A stretch of DNA of 64,000 nt from Misgurnus anguillicaudatus (lineage: Eukaryota; Chordata; Actinopteri; Cypriniformes; Cobitidae). The notes under the pieces are model-generated. The model made no database searches. It was not told the DNA's origin and was given only the letters and a program-made list of their open reading frames with translations. Shown piece by piece: positions 1 through 11,307 of the stretch; positions within the stretch are counted from its first letter, which is position 1, and every line of letters starts with the position of its first letter. Position numbers and translations under genes: made by a program. The stretch covers positions 11,400,501 through 11,464,500 of the forward strand of contig NC_073360.2 of assembly GCF_027580225.2 (NCBI RefSeq), written 5' to 3'.

Positions 1-320
1 GTGTACACTGGTTTAAAAACTGCTACCAGAAGAAGCAACAATACATCATTTTTGATTGTGAAATAGCATTGGGTCTCGTGACCGATTGCTTCATAACATT
101 AGCTTAGAATGTGAAGCGCTATTGGCTGAAGTGAGCGACTGAGTCATGCTCTAATGTTCCCGTTTATGTTTGAATGAGATGTCGATTCATGGATTTCTTC
201 AAATAAAGTAATCGTATGCATGGCTTCAGTTTGCAGAGAATTGCAACATAAATTGTATTTAATACTTTTATACTGTTTTTGGTGAATTTATGCAATAAAT
301 ACAAATGCAAAAAAAAGAAA

Positions 321-463
321 TGTGGCAGAAGAGCACTTAGTTTGCAGCACTTATAAAGTACAGTAATATTTACAGAAGTTTGAGTGAGAAGAGGAGTAGT
401 CAGGAGTGATTATGTTACTGCGCTGAGGTCGAAGTGCTGCAAACCAAGTGCTCCTCCGCCATA
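321..463. mobile_element. Short MITE with about 32 bp terminal inverted repeats
   Basis: The left end (321-352, containing gagcacttagtttgcagcac) and right end (432-463) are inverted copies differing at about four of 32 bases. The element is about 143 bp with no coding capacity. No clear target-site duplication is visible, so the superfamily is unassigned. Confidence 0.7.
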
Positions 464-869
464 CAATATAGTTCACATTTTTTATCTGCTTAAAAAATCG
501 CCACGTTTTATTTTGTGCCACCATACTTACTCATGTAACTACTCGTGTAACAAACTGTAAATAGAGAAAACATGGAAGTGTTTGGTGGCTTCTAAATTCA
601 TCCCTGTTTGGATCCTAAGGAATGAATGGGGCTAGGCTAAATGCTAACAAATTCATGACACGCTGTACAAAGATTAAGTGCATGCATTGAATAAAGAGAG
701 GTATGTATTGATTAATCTAAGTTGAGGTAAGAACATAGTAAAATATTGAAAAACTGTGGTGTTTTCCTTTAACTGCTCAAGAGCTCTGACACCTGGTGCC
801 ATAGCACATTCACTGAATTGCATTATGTAAAATGGAAAAAGTATTACCCATTGACCTTTCCTCTGTACT

Positions 870-1035
870 CTCTGTTTTATTCTTCTACACTCCTAAAAAT
901 AAGGTTATAAATGGCGTTGTCTGCAGCTATTCTAGAACTATTTTTAGTTCTCCAAATAACTTTTTGTGTCAAAGAACCATTTTTTTTTATCTTTTTATAG
1001 TAAAGAACCTTTTTCCACTACAAAGAAGAACCAAC
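870..1035. repeat. Degenerate ACTCCTAAAAATAAGGTT repeat
   Basis: The segment begins with a form of the cyprinid ACTCTTAAAAATAAAGGTTC repeat and keeps its AAAGAACC and TTTTTCCACT motifs, but is strongly diverged. A related copy lies at 20916-21096 and a short inverted remnant at 8212-8233. The 82-codon open frame across it is a chance ORF. Confidence 0.5.
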
Positions 1036-1299
1036 AAGGCACAGCAGTTACAGCATTGTCCAGGCAGGGTTAAGGGTTGATACAAAAGAAATGTACAATA
1101 GCAAAAAGTGCAACTCTAGTATGCTTTTGAAAAAAAATCATCTTGCAAATACATAAACGGTTGAGACAAACTGGTAAATATCATGCATTTGCCCCTTTAC
1201 ATTGAGCCATAAAGCACCAGAAAAGTATCATAAGACTAGCTTTAGCTTTAGAAGGCCTGAGACTGTAATCTAGTGCTTGTTTAGGGTCATGTGGACCAC

Positions 1300-1430
1300 T
1301 TTTATAGTGCTTTTTATTACTCTGAAACGCCCCAGTGCTCATTCACCTTCATTATACTGACAATGTCGCCATGATATTCATCAAAAATTCGCCTTTTGTG
1401 TTTCACAGAAGAAAGAAAGTCATACGGGAA
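1300..1430. repeat. Relic of the AGGGATAGTTCACC family
   Basis: The sequence around 1395-1425 (cagaagaaagaaagtcatac) matches in reverse the internal part of the AGGGATAGTTCACC-type elements seen at 25284 and 13440. The terminal repeats are lost. Recognition rests on knowledge of cyprinid repeats plus the partial match at 25345-25365. Confidence 0.35.
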
Positions 1431-1590
1431 ATCTGCGCTCAGAAGACATGAAGCGAAACTAGCGTTCCTGCAGATTAACACCAAAACAAAAAATTAACAA
1501 CTCCACGCAACGCTAGTCAAAAGAATTAAAGAACGTGTAATGCATACAAATTAGCATGTAGCGCTTTGTGCAAATTCATATGCTTTACCC

Positions 1591-1882
1591 CAGGGGTCTC
1601 CAACCTTTTTTGTTAGCAGGGGCTACCACAACGGATTAAACAATCTGGAGGGCTACTTTTTTGATATCGTCTACTCAAAACCTTTTTGTTTTACTTGTTG
1701 GTTTTATTTTATTTTACTTGATAAAATGCTTTATTGTTGTTTCAAATTTTGACATACATAAAATAAGCCAGGTTAATATAAAAAATATGCAATAAATAAA
1801 TATTAAAATTTATGCTATTGTTATAATATATGCTTTGGCACGCAACTCACAAACCCCGTGCGTGCAACCATGTTGGATACTG
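1591..1882. mobile_element. hAT-Charlie-like MITE with 8 bp target duplication
   Basis: The left end reads CAGGGGTCTCCAACC, the classic hAT-Charlie terminus. The right end, tgttggatactg, is a degenerate inverted copy missing about three bases. Both sides carry the same 8 bp direct repeat ctttaccc (1583-1590 and 1883-1890), the target duplication expected of hAT. Length 292 bp, AT-rich, non-coding. Confidence 0.85.
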
Positions 1883-2469
1883 CTTTACCCATATACTGAA
1901 ACTTACCACGAGGTGGTTAATCACTACACGCACTATAATTTTAGTTTCATGATTTTTTTTGTGGTCAGCAGTTTACACCACTTTTTGTATGTGTACCAAT
2001 AACAATGTTATTCCTCTGACTAAAGCTATTATTCCTATCCTATAACTATGATCTAAGTAAAATCACACAAAAATAATTGTTCATGCGGCAATTCGTCGGA
2101 GGCAAACCAGACGGGTTTGGACGAGACCTGGGAGAACAAGGAAGAAGGTTGTACGCAGGCGCGTGGACTTGTGGTGTCAATGCTTCACATTGCCACCTAG
2201 CCGCCTGGAGTGCATACCACACCTAATATCACACACTTTTGCGTCACCATGTGCAGGCAGATTTCCCCCCAAAACGCTTGTATAAACGCAGAATAAAAAG
2301 TGATAATGCAACGTCACTTTTGCGTTTTCTCTTCAGATCGTTTCCGTGTAAGCGTAGCCTCAGCCGAAGACCAAACTATTATGTTTTTATTTTTTTGGCC
2401 AATTTTCTCCATTGCACAACTTACAGCTTCAGAATGTTCTTTTTACTATATTTATTTTAAATTATTTAA

Positions 2470-2870
2470 AGGGGCAGTAAGTAGGTTTTTAAATGTTTTA
2501 TTAATCAAAATCAATGTCTTTATTAATAAATATGTCCTTGTTGGTCTCAAATCACCTCTGCCAGTGATCTGGCTTTTCTTCGTAAGCTTAGAATTTCTCC
2601 TCTTTACTTACATTCATGTCGTTCTGCCATATTGATAAACTATAATAGCAGAGAGGGACAAATGGCACTAGCCTACCAACGTGTTTCCACAACGCGTTTT
2701 CATTCAGAACACGTGAACCAGCTGACACGGACAAGGAGATCAGTGATACATAAAGGCTACCGTAGTTGCAACACGCAGTTGGAAAGGCGAGGCGCTAGAG
2801 AGCACTGTTCGTTTGAATGAAAAATATAACTTCACCACTAGATGGGGTAAATCCTACTTATTACTCTGCC
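2470..2870. mobile_element. TTAA-flanked MITE (AGGGGCAGTAAGTAGG family)
   Basis: The ends aggggcagtaagtagg and (inverted) cctacttattactctgcc are flanked on both sides by TTAA (2466-2469 and 2871-2874). TTAA target duplication is characteristic of piggyBac-type transposition. It resembles the AGGAACAGTATGTA family at 6921 and 30409. Several short open frames inside are incidental. Confidence 0.7.
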
Positions 2871-3150
2871 TTAAAGGGACACTTCACCCATTTGCATTAA
2901 GCTTTTTATCGTTAGAACCATAGTCATGTTTTTGAATGGTGCATCAGGAGAAATACAGATTTCAGTGTTGCACTTTCTTCTTTCAATGATGTAAAAATCA
3001 TCATTTTGCATAATTGAAAGAAGGAAGTCCAATATCTTTGTTGAGGGGGTGAGACTACAAACACCCCTTTTCTCGGTCAAATAGGCACCAAATTCGAAAT
3101 GTATGTTACATTTCCACTACAAATATGACGCACTTTCAAAAAAGCTCCTT
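2871..3150. repeat. AGGGACACTTCACCC element, left part
   Basis: It starts at the TTAA shared with the preceding MITE and runs agggacacttcacccatttg onward, a repeat start I recognise from cyprinid genomes. The right boundary is uncertain; a TTTAA near 3150 may be it. The 69-codon minus-strand open frame is incidental. Confidence 0.5.
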
Positions 3151-3179
3151 TAAGAAACTTGCAACAACGCTTTATTCAT

Positions 3180-3298
3180 CAAAGACCTCATTGTTAGGTA
3201 AAATTATTTGGTCTTTTCACTTGTTCAGCCGAACACCAAAAATGATGATGCAATTTTCGGCCGAATCATTTTGGTTGCCGAACAAATCTGAACATCCC
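3180..3298. mobile_element. hAT right end (GAACATCCCTA terminus)
   Basis: The sequence contains repeated TTCGG/CCGAA motifs (cagccgaacac, ttcggccgaatc, ttgccgaac) and ends tctgaacatcccta, the inverted form of TAGGGATGTTC, a common hAT terminus. The matching left end was not found nearby, so this is a truncated copy. Confidence 0.55.
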
Positions 3299-3734
3299 TA
3301 AAAACTATAAAAAAAGTTGTAGTTACATCTATAGTAAAATTTGGATTGCACTTTGAATTTGGACCTCTTTTTACTAAACTAGTTCTAAGTGAATCTGCAA
3401 AGTCAGAAGAAGTTCAGTCAGCTACGTCAAGTGTTATTAAGCACCTGACTGATGCTGACAGATCTAAATTTTCAAAAAATCTAGGTGCTAAAACAAGTTA
3501 AATCTACAAAACTAAAACAAATCTAGTTGAATTTCAACTTAAGTCGATAAGTCAGTTGCTTGGCGTCTAGAGACATTCCTGATGCATCCCTTAAAGAAGT
3601 TCATACTATAACTATATTAGCGTCCAAAAATGGACGTACTGTAAATGACCCGTTGTTGCTTTACAGTTAAGGTGCATTTGTCGCTAGCATGCAAAGCATA
3701 CTGTTCTGTATATATTTCCAGCTTGCTGGTACCT
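3299..3734. other. Unassigned stretch
   Basis: AT-rich sequence between two truncated hAT ends. No gene, terminal repeat or RNA gene is recognised here. Confidence 0.3.
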
Positions 3735-3960
3735 AGGGATGTTCCGATCAATGACGATCTCCACTAAAACTACGTGGCCGATCACTATTCTGAATCGGAC
3801 AGCCGATCTTATCACAGCTATTTCATGTACTACGGCTTTTGATCAGTAAGTCCTTATCGATCTAAAATCACTGTTAGTTTGAGTCGTTTATAACATGCAT
3901 TTGAAAAAGCAACACTCGTCAAACATAATTATTAAACATATTCTTTATTATCATGAAAAT
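3735..3960. mobile_element. hAT left end (TAGGGATGTTCCGATC), truncated
   Basis: It starts with TAGGGATGTTCCGATC and continues with repeated CCGATC/GATCGG motifs, like the complete element at 13575-14529. No inverted right end follows, so this is a one-ended remnant. The downstream boundary is approximate. Confidence 0.6.
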
Positions 3961-5940
3961 ACCTGAAAAGGTTGGAAGAACAGCAATGTAACCCTATTCT
4001 CTTTGAATGATTTTTAAAACTGTATTTTAAAGCTATACAGTAGTCATTGTTCGTAGTATGCCCCATTGTAATAATGCGAAAGATGAATAACGCAACAAAC
4101 AAGGAGGAGGGCCTTGTGATTGTTTTACACTGATTTGCACAGACAGGAAATTGAAGACACTCCCTAATCTCATCTTAAATGAATAGGCATTGATTGAACG
4201 CATTAAGTGAGTTTTTAATTAGGAAGACCTCTAGTAAGAAGTACATTTTCAAAAGTTGAGAAAAGCACCTCTGTGACTCAGATATACTGAGTGAAAATAA
4301 CAGCTGGACAGGCTTATTAATATTGTTATTTTGGGTATAACAGACTGACAAGGTTGGAATTTACCACAAAGACATTTGAGACCTAAGTATTAACTTTGTC
4401 CTCCGTGGGATCAACTGAACAGTTTATATAACGCACTTCAAAGTCAACATAACACAGCACAGACTACCCAATGTGTGTGAAACAGATTATTAAACAATAA
4501 AACTGTGGCATAAGGCTTAATTTCAAACACTGGAAACTGGTTGGTTAAAAGTGGTCCCCTCCCCAACCATAGATTGTGAACAAGCTATTTCATGGGACTG
4601 TTAAGCTATACGTTTTACAGCTTTTCTCTCCTCAGGCAAAAGTCAGCGACCAAGTAAAATACATTGCGTCAATACAAGGTGATTGAAACACCGTTCAATC
4701 TAAAACAGGTGCATTGCACACAGATTGGTTTGTAATCTCTCTTAAAGGCAGAAAAGCAGGCAGTCATGTCCTATGTGTACCGAATGGATCATAATGACAA
4801 CATTTAGGGAACTGACACGTTCATGAACCTCAGCGAATGAGCGATCAGAAGAAATGCGTATCAATCACCATCTTGAGTTCATGGAGTCTCCTAAGCCATA
4901 CGAATTTCTGACACTTCACTCCCATTCCCAACGCTCAGCATGATTCAGAGCCCGCAAAGACCTTGTTGATTTTGACAATTGTGCTTATAAGAAACACTCG
5001 TGTTGCTCAGGGGTTTTGGATGCTGGGTTTGATCAAGAGCCGGGCAGCTATTGCGTTGGCACCTGCCTATGTACAATTATTCATGGGGAGATGAGGGGCT
5101 TTTGGGGTCCAGACAGGCGTTTGAGCCTTGCCCGGGGCTTCCTTAGGCCGAAGAAGAAAAATCAAAACAGGCCCTGCTTTTCAACGTGAACAATTTGCCA
5201 CACCGACAAAAAGCTCAAAATGCTTTCAGGGTCTTGTGTAATAAAGTGTGCAAGCATCACGGACTTATTAAATATATTACTATGAGAAACAATAGCAAAT
5301 ATCTGAAGGATGCAAACGATCCAAACAAAAAAAGTCAGTTCACTCAGCGGTCATCTTAGCAATGCCTCCAGGCAATGCATTTCTGTGAAGCTATGCAAGT
5401 GTTTGGGGAAATAAATGTGAAATATGTTTCAATAACATCTGTCTAATAAGCAATAAAATCTGACAATGAGTACACATTTTGACACTTTAGCTCCCTATTC
5501 TGTGTACTCAAACGAACACTCCGTTTCAGGGTTGTGTTAATACATAAAGTTTTACCTCTCAAAAGTTTGCATCATCTTAATACTTACACTAGCAGGAAAA
5601 TTTGCCATATCAAATATTCATAAGGCCTCCTGCGTGTTTTGGTTTAGTTTGGCAGCCCGTCGGCTATGTTTGCCCATGAAGATATCAGATATTCAGGGCT
5701 ATGTGTAAATGATTAGCTTCTGTTAAAGTGATACACACCAGTTCGTCCTATTAGAGTGTTTGTTTATCAGGGTACAAGGGTACTGAGGTCAATAGAATGG
5801 TTGCATCACAAAAAATATATGCAATACAAAGTTTAGCTCAGTTCTATTGGACTTCTCAAGGAAAACTGTAGAGGAAAAGAGTTAGTGGAGTTAGTTTTGT
5901 TGAATGCGTATCAGATGTTGTAGTAAAGTAAAGTACAGTA
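3961..5940. other. Low-repeat intronic DNA, no gene seen
   Basis: About 2 kb without recognised transposon ends or coding frames. It has several homeodomain-type ATTA/TAAT cores (for example ttttaattaggaag near 4215) and is relatively undisturbed compared with its flanks. It could hold conserved non-coding sequence, which cannot be judged without other genomes. Confidence 0.35.
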
Positions 5941-6074
5941 CTGTGCATACAGTGGCAAAAAAAGTATGTGAACCCCTAGGCATGAACTGGTTTTCTACAG
6001 TGATTTGCCATAAAATGTGATTTGAAATGTAAGTGAACCCATAGAATAATTACTTTAATGAAAGCTCATTTGTG

Positions 6075-6640
6075 GCTTGTGAAAAGCTTTCACGGTCAAA
6101 GTTCAAAATAGTTAACTTTTGCGCTGCACTCTGTGACGATTACCCGCACGGCCAATAGAAACGGTGCATCCAAACAAGCAAATCAAAATGGACAAAAAGC
6201 TTATAATGTGTGTTTTGGAATTTTGGAATTAAATTTATAATATAAGTTTACGATCCTACAGAGACATCGGAAGGAAAGCCATGTCATGGAAACACGTAGT
6301 AATTCAAGTTGGCATGTCAGGTGTGTTTTGAGTCAAGTGTTTTTAGTAGTAAGTGTTGTAGGTAAGCATCTTAAAGTTACGTGAAATGGAGACGGGCAAT
6401 ATCAGTCCCTGTATTACTCATTCGCTATTTAACCCAAATATAAATACTGTAGTAATTTATTTAAAACCCCGCCTACTTTGGTCTGGCCAGCAAAGCACAA
6501 ATCCCTTGGCTGCACTGAACCCAGCGACGAGCGCAGCGCACACCGCATCCTATGTGAAAGACGCATAAGAAGTTGGCAAACTGGAGTACAGGTAATAAAA
6601 TGGGTTTAAAGGTGTGATTTAGTGCTACTTTGATTGATTA
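6075..6640. mobile_element. Unassigned insertion inside the Tc1 element
   Basis: Tc1 5' sequence stops around 6075 and resumes near 6640 (attaaagacactcacaca). The sequence between (ttttgcgctgcactctgtgacg and so on) is unrelated and GC-richer. It looks like a hAT-type repeat, but I could not pair its ends. Confidence 0.4.
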
Positions 6641-6920
6641 AAGACACTCACACATTTTAAGATTGCTGTCCTTAAGAAGCATCAGCTCTTATGAACCACA
6701 CCTCTCTAAAGATATTCAATCAAGAGTTGTTGCACTCCATAAGGCTGAAAAGGGATAAAAAACAATCTCAAAATGTTTAGACATTCATCAGTCTACAGTT
6801 AGACAAATTGTCTATAAATGGAGACAGTTTAATACTGTAGCTACTCTTCCTAGATGACTCCTAAGGCACAATGCAGAATACTCAATGAAGTAAAAAAAGA
6901 ACCCACGAGTAACAACTTAA

Positions 6921-7147
6921 AGGAACAGTATGTAAGAAAGTTATATCAATCATTTTCATTTAAAATACTTATTACTCACAACAGTGGTCTGGCCAGGACA
7001 TTTAAAAAGTGGAGTCACAGCCCTCAAGTGATGTTTATGTTGTCATTTTGTGTATTGGCCACCAGTTGTGTGATTGCAGTACCAGTTTTAGCCACAAGTT
7101 TTGTGATTGCAATAGCAGTTTTGGCCACAATCCTGGATACTGTTCAT
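6921..7147. mobile_element. TTAA MITE (AGGAACAGTATGTA family) inside Tc1
   Basis: The ends aggaacagtatgta and (inverted) tggatactgttcat are flanked by TTAA at 6917-6920 and 7148-7151. Removing the element and one TTAA restores the Tc1 reading frame (NNL then RLENIIG), proving a precise insertion. A second copy in inverse orientation is at 30409-30653. 227 bp, non-coding. Confidence 0.9.
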
Positions 7148-7210
7148 TTAAGGCTTGAAAACATCATTGGAACTGGCACACATCTCTGTTCATGAGTCTT
7201 CCATACGTAA

Positions 7211-7416
7211 GGGTGCGTCTCATTTCTCTGTCTTACCCCTTCCCCCCTGTTTACGTAGCAGCCAGTTAGCTGCAAGGGAATGTGAGGCAAACGGTAATCG
7301 AGTGGTGTCTAATTTTTTAGACGAACAATATGTCTTACCCCTTCCCCTGGTTTCAAGGGGCAAGGGGAAGATGAAGATAAAGGGGAAAGGGTAAGACAGA
7401 GAAATCAGATTGGCCC
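7211..7416. mobile_element. Harbinger-type MITE (GGGTGCGTCTC…) inside Tc1
   Basis: The left end gggtgcgtctcatttctctg and its inverted right end (cagagaaatcagattggccc) bound 206 bp, flanked by the 3 bp repeat TAA (7208-7210 and 7417-7419). GGG…CCC ends with a TWA duplication are typical of PIF/Harbinger. Internal inverted motifs tgtcttaccccttcccc and ggggaaagggtaagaca continue the terminal repeats. Confidence 0.82.
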
Positions 7417-8056
7417 TAAGTCTTTAAACAAGCACGGTGTCTATAGCAGAACACCACGGAGGAAGCCGCTGCTCTCCCGAAAAACATTGCTGTGAGTCTG
7501 AAGTTTGCAAAAGAGCACCTTGGCAAACCCCAGTGCTACTGGGAAAATATTTTATGAAATGATGAAGCAAAAGTTGAATTGTCCTGGAAAAATACAATGG
7601 TGCCAAAAGGGCACAGCTTACCAACATCAAAACATCATCCCAACAGTGAAGTATGGTGGAGGGAACATCATGATTTGGGCATACTTTGCTGCCTTAGGGC
7701 CTGAAACACTTGCCATCATCGAGGGGAAAATGAATTCCCAATTTTAACAAAATATCCTACAGGATAATGTCAGGGTGGTTGTCTGCAAGTTGAAGCTCAA
7801 TAGAAGTTGGTTGATGCAGCTGGACAATGACCTTAAGCATCGAAGTAAATCCACCACAGACTGGCTTAAGAAAAACAAAATGCGCCATTTGGAGTGACCT
7901 AATCAAAGCCCAGACCTTAACCTGCGAAATAACCTCAAGAGAGCAGATCAGACCAGACATCCTACAAATGTGTCTGAGCTGAAGTGGTTTTGTAAAGGGG
8001 AATGGGTAAACATTCGTTCTGAATGATGTGCAGGTCTGATTCAGATCTGAAATCAG

Positions 8057-9406
8057 CGATCTCTTTAAGACAGAACAAATATTTTGGTTCGAAACTTTGA
8101 GCTTTGTAACTTTGCAGATCTTAAACATGCAAAACAAGAAACAAGAAAAAGGAAAACAAGAAATAGCATCATATGACCCCTTTAAAATTCATTAAATAGA
8201 TATTTTTAAGAGCACCTTTATTTTTAAGAGTGTATCCAGGAATATTTAAGCAACATTAATGAATATTAAAACTACACATTTCATGTATTTTTAGCAAGTG
8301 ACTTAAAAAAATTCCCATTTGCCTATAATCTTGTCTCCTTTGCGGTCTAGGAGAAACAATTGAGACCTCATTTGTAATTTTTCATTCCTATGGGCTCTCA
8401 TCCAAAGCAAATTAAAGTACAGAAATCTGAAATGTTATTAATCTTCATTCTAAAAAGTTTTCACAAAGACTTTTCTAATAACCCGAGGTCCGCAGAACCC
8501 ATGTGGTTTTTCCTCAGTCAACCTGTGACACACATTTTACATGCCAGTATTCCACTTTTGAACACCAGTCACACGGAGAAGGTTAAAATTAGCAACCGTG
8601 CACGTGTATTCAGATAACTCGATGGCTACCCCTCAAGACTTTGGTGTTAATTAAAACGATAATGAAGAACTCCATTTCACTTGTCAGTGGTCTCTATGGC
8701 TCTAATGAATGGAGAATGTTAAGTCATAAATATGCAAACGGTGCCACGCACACTTAATCTGTGCAACAAGGCAATTAGGGAGTGTTATCATTACAATCAA
8801 ATGTAAAGACAGTGCCATAAGACTGCGCATATCATGCATTAAAATGATGGGTGCTGAACAGTCAGGTTTCTGACAGCGGCACTCACAGTATTGAAATTAA
8901 GTGGGCATCTAATTGGTAGGAAGCATTCAGAGTCTCTAGGCAAAAGCATTCAGACAATCTGTACCAATATTACTGTACAATATGTCAGTGCTTATATACT
9001 CAAAACTTAAATCTGTTAAATTACAACTATAATTATGAATGACTTTGTAATTATACATATATGGATGTGGTCACCCTCATTCATCACTTTTCTCTAAGTC
9101 TTAGAGTATTAAAGCGCAACTATTTCATTGCTAAAAAAAAACATTATTTTCTGTATTTTGTATAATACAATGTGTTAACGTGGTTTATGGTTAAAAAAAA
9201 CATTATTTTCAACATACCATACATTATTGTGATTGCCTGAATACTTCTGACGTCAGCCGGAAATGTGACGCTCCTAATCATGTTTGAAAGATTCACTCAC
9301 AATGCAATGCTAACAGGAGTTAACTTACAAGACAGAATATAACACATGCACATTGCACTGGAAAAGGTTTAGCCAGAAACTTAACTTTATGCTGATATTA
9401 GGACAG
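8057..9406. other. Low-repeat intronic DNA, possible conserved non-coding sequence
   Basis: Apart from the repeat remnant at 8212-8233 I see no transposon ends. Between about 8640 and 8930 there are several homeodomain ATTA cores, an octamer-like atatgcaaa (8723-8731) and few low-complexity tracts. No coding frame is credible. Confidence 0.35.
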
Positions 9407-9592
9407 TGGCAGTTTCTCAAACAGAAACCCGCATTCTACGGAGGTCTCATATGCAGCCCGCTTTATTTCAGTTAACTGAGCATTACATCCGCAAGTCATA
9501 AGCATATTACAACAATTTATGAGTCTTTATGAAGTATGCAGTCTACAAATGTGACCTCCAAAGGATGCAGCCTTTTGTTTGAGAAACGGCCA
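9407..9592. mobile_element. GGC(A/C)GTTTCTCAA MITE
   Basis: The ends tggcagtttctcaaac and (inverted) gtttgagaaacggcca bound 186 bp. Internal motifs (ctgagcattacatccgcaag, catattacaacaatttatga) match the element at 18357-18609, so both belong to one family. A half copy is at 12216-12261. No clear target duplication. Confidence 0.75.
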
Positions 9593-9692
9593 GCATTTCA
9601 TCTCCATGACAAATCTTGTGACATAACTAAATTCGTGATACATATTTAACCTCGCAAGATCTTGTCGCACAAGATCTCCTCACACCCCTACT

Positions 9693-10077
9693 TAGGGCTG
9701 TCACGATTAAGAAATTTGGCTGACGGTTAATTGTCTAATAAATTGTTTACCGCGATTAATTGTCTTTGACTAGTTGAGTAGTTGTCTGTTTTATTGCTTT
9801 GATTTAATTCTCATACATTTTTTGTTTGTTTATCAAATCATTTTCACACATTGTTGTGATTATTTAAATAAAATATTTTGCAAGGTTTACACATAACACA
9901 TAAAAAAAAAAAGTAAGACTATTTAAAAGTAATTAGATACTGTGTCATTTATACAGGCATTGAAGCTCCCCCTTGTGTTTTTTAGAGAGATGTGCAATTA
10001 TTGCGGTGACCTGAAATCATCGCGATGAGGTCAAACAATTGCAATGAGACGATTATTTAATCATTGTGACAGCCCTA
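9693..10077. mobile_element. hAT MITE TAGGGCTGTCACGATT, 385 bp
   Basis: The left end tagggctgtcacgatt and right end aatcattgtgacagcccta are inverted copies. The flanks are cccctact (9685-9692) and cccctatt (10078-10085), a 7/8 match to an 8 bp hAT duplication. The element belongs with the TAGGGCTGT elements at 33238 and 60863. Confidence 0.85.
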
Positions 10078-10183
10078 CCCCTATTCTTTCATGAAATGTA
10101 TAGTCGTCCTTAGGTTCTACGCCATAGCTACGCCGTAGGTTATGCATAGGCTGTGCATAGCCGTGCACCCTGCCAAAAACAAG

Positions 10184-10497
10184 AGCCGTTTCTCAATATG
10201 CGTTCTTGTCTGTACTTGCGTTCTTGTGGACTTGTGAAACGTCATCAGTCGCGGCCCAAGTACTGTTCCAATTCAAAGTTCTCATCAAGCCCAAGTTCAC
10301 ATAAAATCCCCGGATGTCTTCTTGATCTGCCCATTTTATCGAGGATGCATCGGAGGAGACTTGTGTAGACTTATGACAGTGAAGTTTCCCAGAATGCATT
10401 TCGCGTCAGAAGTTCGTTCTTCCGAGTCTGAACTTGCAAGTCCGAACTAGGAAGGACACAAGTCCGAACTTGGCGTACTTGGTATTGAGAAACGGCT
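10184..10497. mobile_element. AGCCGTTTCTCAAT MITE, 314 bp
   Basis: The ends agccgtttctcaatatgc and (inverted) ggtattgagaaacggct are clear; subterminal motifs gttcttgt/acaagtccgaac continue the symmetry. AAG is present on both outer sides, a possible 3 bp duplication. It is related at its tips to the 9407 and 18357 elements but differs inside. Confidence 0.75.
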
Positions 10498-10513
10498 AAG
10501 GTGTCCGTTCTAT

Positions 10514-11307
10514 TGGCGCTTTTCCATTGCATAGTACCCCACGGTTTGGTTTAGTTTGGGTCGGGTCAGCTTACTTTTGGGAGCTTTTCCATTGGGATCA
10601 CTTCTTAGTACCCGATACTTTTTTTCGTACCACCTCGGTTGGGGTTCCAAGCGACCCGAGCTGATACCAAATGTGACGCGTAAACACTGTAGATCACTGA
10701 TTGGTCTGAGAGAATCGTCATCGGCGTCATCCTATTATGTAAAATATTAGCTTTAGCTTACTGCTAGCTTGCGCTGTCTCGAGCAAACATGTTGTCATCT
10801 GTGCTCTGCTATAAGTTTTCCAAACACCCTTTTAGCGATGAAAAACATCCACAGGTTGTGAATCAGTAACACATAACAGTTTTTTTTTTAAACTTGCAGT
10901 TTGTGGCGGCACATTCGCGACGTGCACGTCAGTATTATTTATGCTTTGATGCAACTTCATTGAGGCTCAGCGGAGCGCCGTCAACTGACGCCACGGGTGT
11001 TTGAACAGAAACTGTCATGTGATACAGAGGTAGTTATAAACGCGATGTGCAAACATCTGTTTGTGGTGGCCAATTTTAATTTTGTGGCGGACTGATAAAT
11101 AAATTAATGTATGGGAATGTACAAGGACGCTCTCACTTGTATGATGTCACAGCCGTATGCAGCGCAAATATAACGACACGCCTATAATCCCACCCGCTGC
11201 GAAGTGATACTAAACTCAATGGAAAAGCTAACCACGCCAAAGTGAGGTGAGCTGACCCGACCCAAACTAAACTAAACCGTGGGGTACTATGCAATGGAAA
11301 AGCGCCA
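10514..11307. mobile_element. TGGCGCTTTTCCATTGCATAG element, 794 bp
   Basis: Terminal inverted repeats of more than 50 bp (tggcgcttttccattgcata at 10514 and its inverse ending 11307) continue through accccacggtttggttta. The flanks share TAT, a possible 3 bp duplication. The middle (10760-11150) lacks a transposase frame. Open frames on both strands in the arms are incidental. Confidence 0.82.

Larger units (their letters stand above)
6640..8050 (+). pseudogene. Tc1 transposase pseudogene
   Basis: Translation in successive frames gives the Tc1 N-terminal helix-turn-helix (VVALHKAEKG, then DIHQSTVRQIVYKW and NTVATLP), the linker (AQCRILNEVKKEP), HGVYSRTPRRKPLLS, and C-terminal parts around QLDND and QSPDLNL, which keep the second and third acidic catalytic positions. 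The first catalytic Asp region (family form W-T/N-D-E) is destroyed by a frameshift near 7550. A stop (TGA for the expected Trp) lies before PNQSPDL near 7896. Two MITEs also interrupt it. The family cuts and pastes DNA at TA; this copy cannot make a working enzyme. Confidence 0.88.
5950..8056 (+). mobile_element. Decayed Tc1/mariner element with several insertions
   Basis: The left end (TA then CAGTGGC, with aaaaagtatgtgaacccct) is the vertebrate Tc1 terminus. The body carries a Tc1 transposase pseudogene (6640-8050) and ends abruptly near 8056 without a right terminus. It is interrupted by an unassigned block (about 6075-6640), a TTAA MITE (6921-7147) and a TAA-flanked MITE (7211-7416). Confidence 0.85.

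Noticed and set aside
832..1080. Open frame of 82 codons
   Set aside because: It overlaps a degenerate repeat, has runs of Phe/Lys from poly-T/A and no family resemblance.
7757..8137. 126-codon minus-strand open frame
   Set aside because: It is the antisense of the Tc1 transposase pseudogene.
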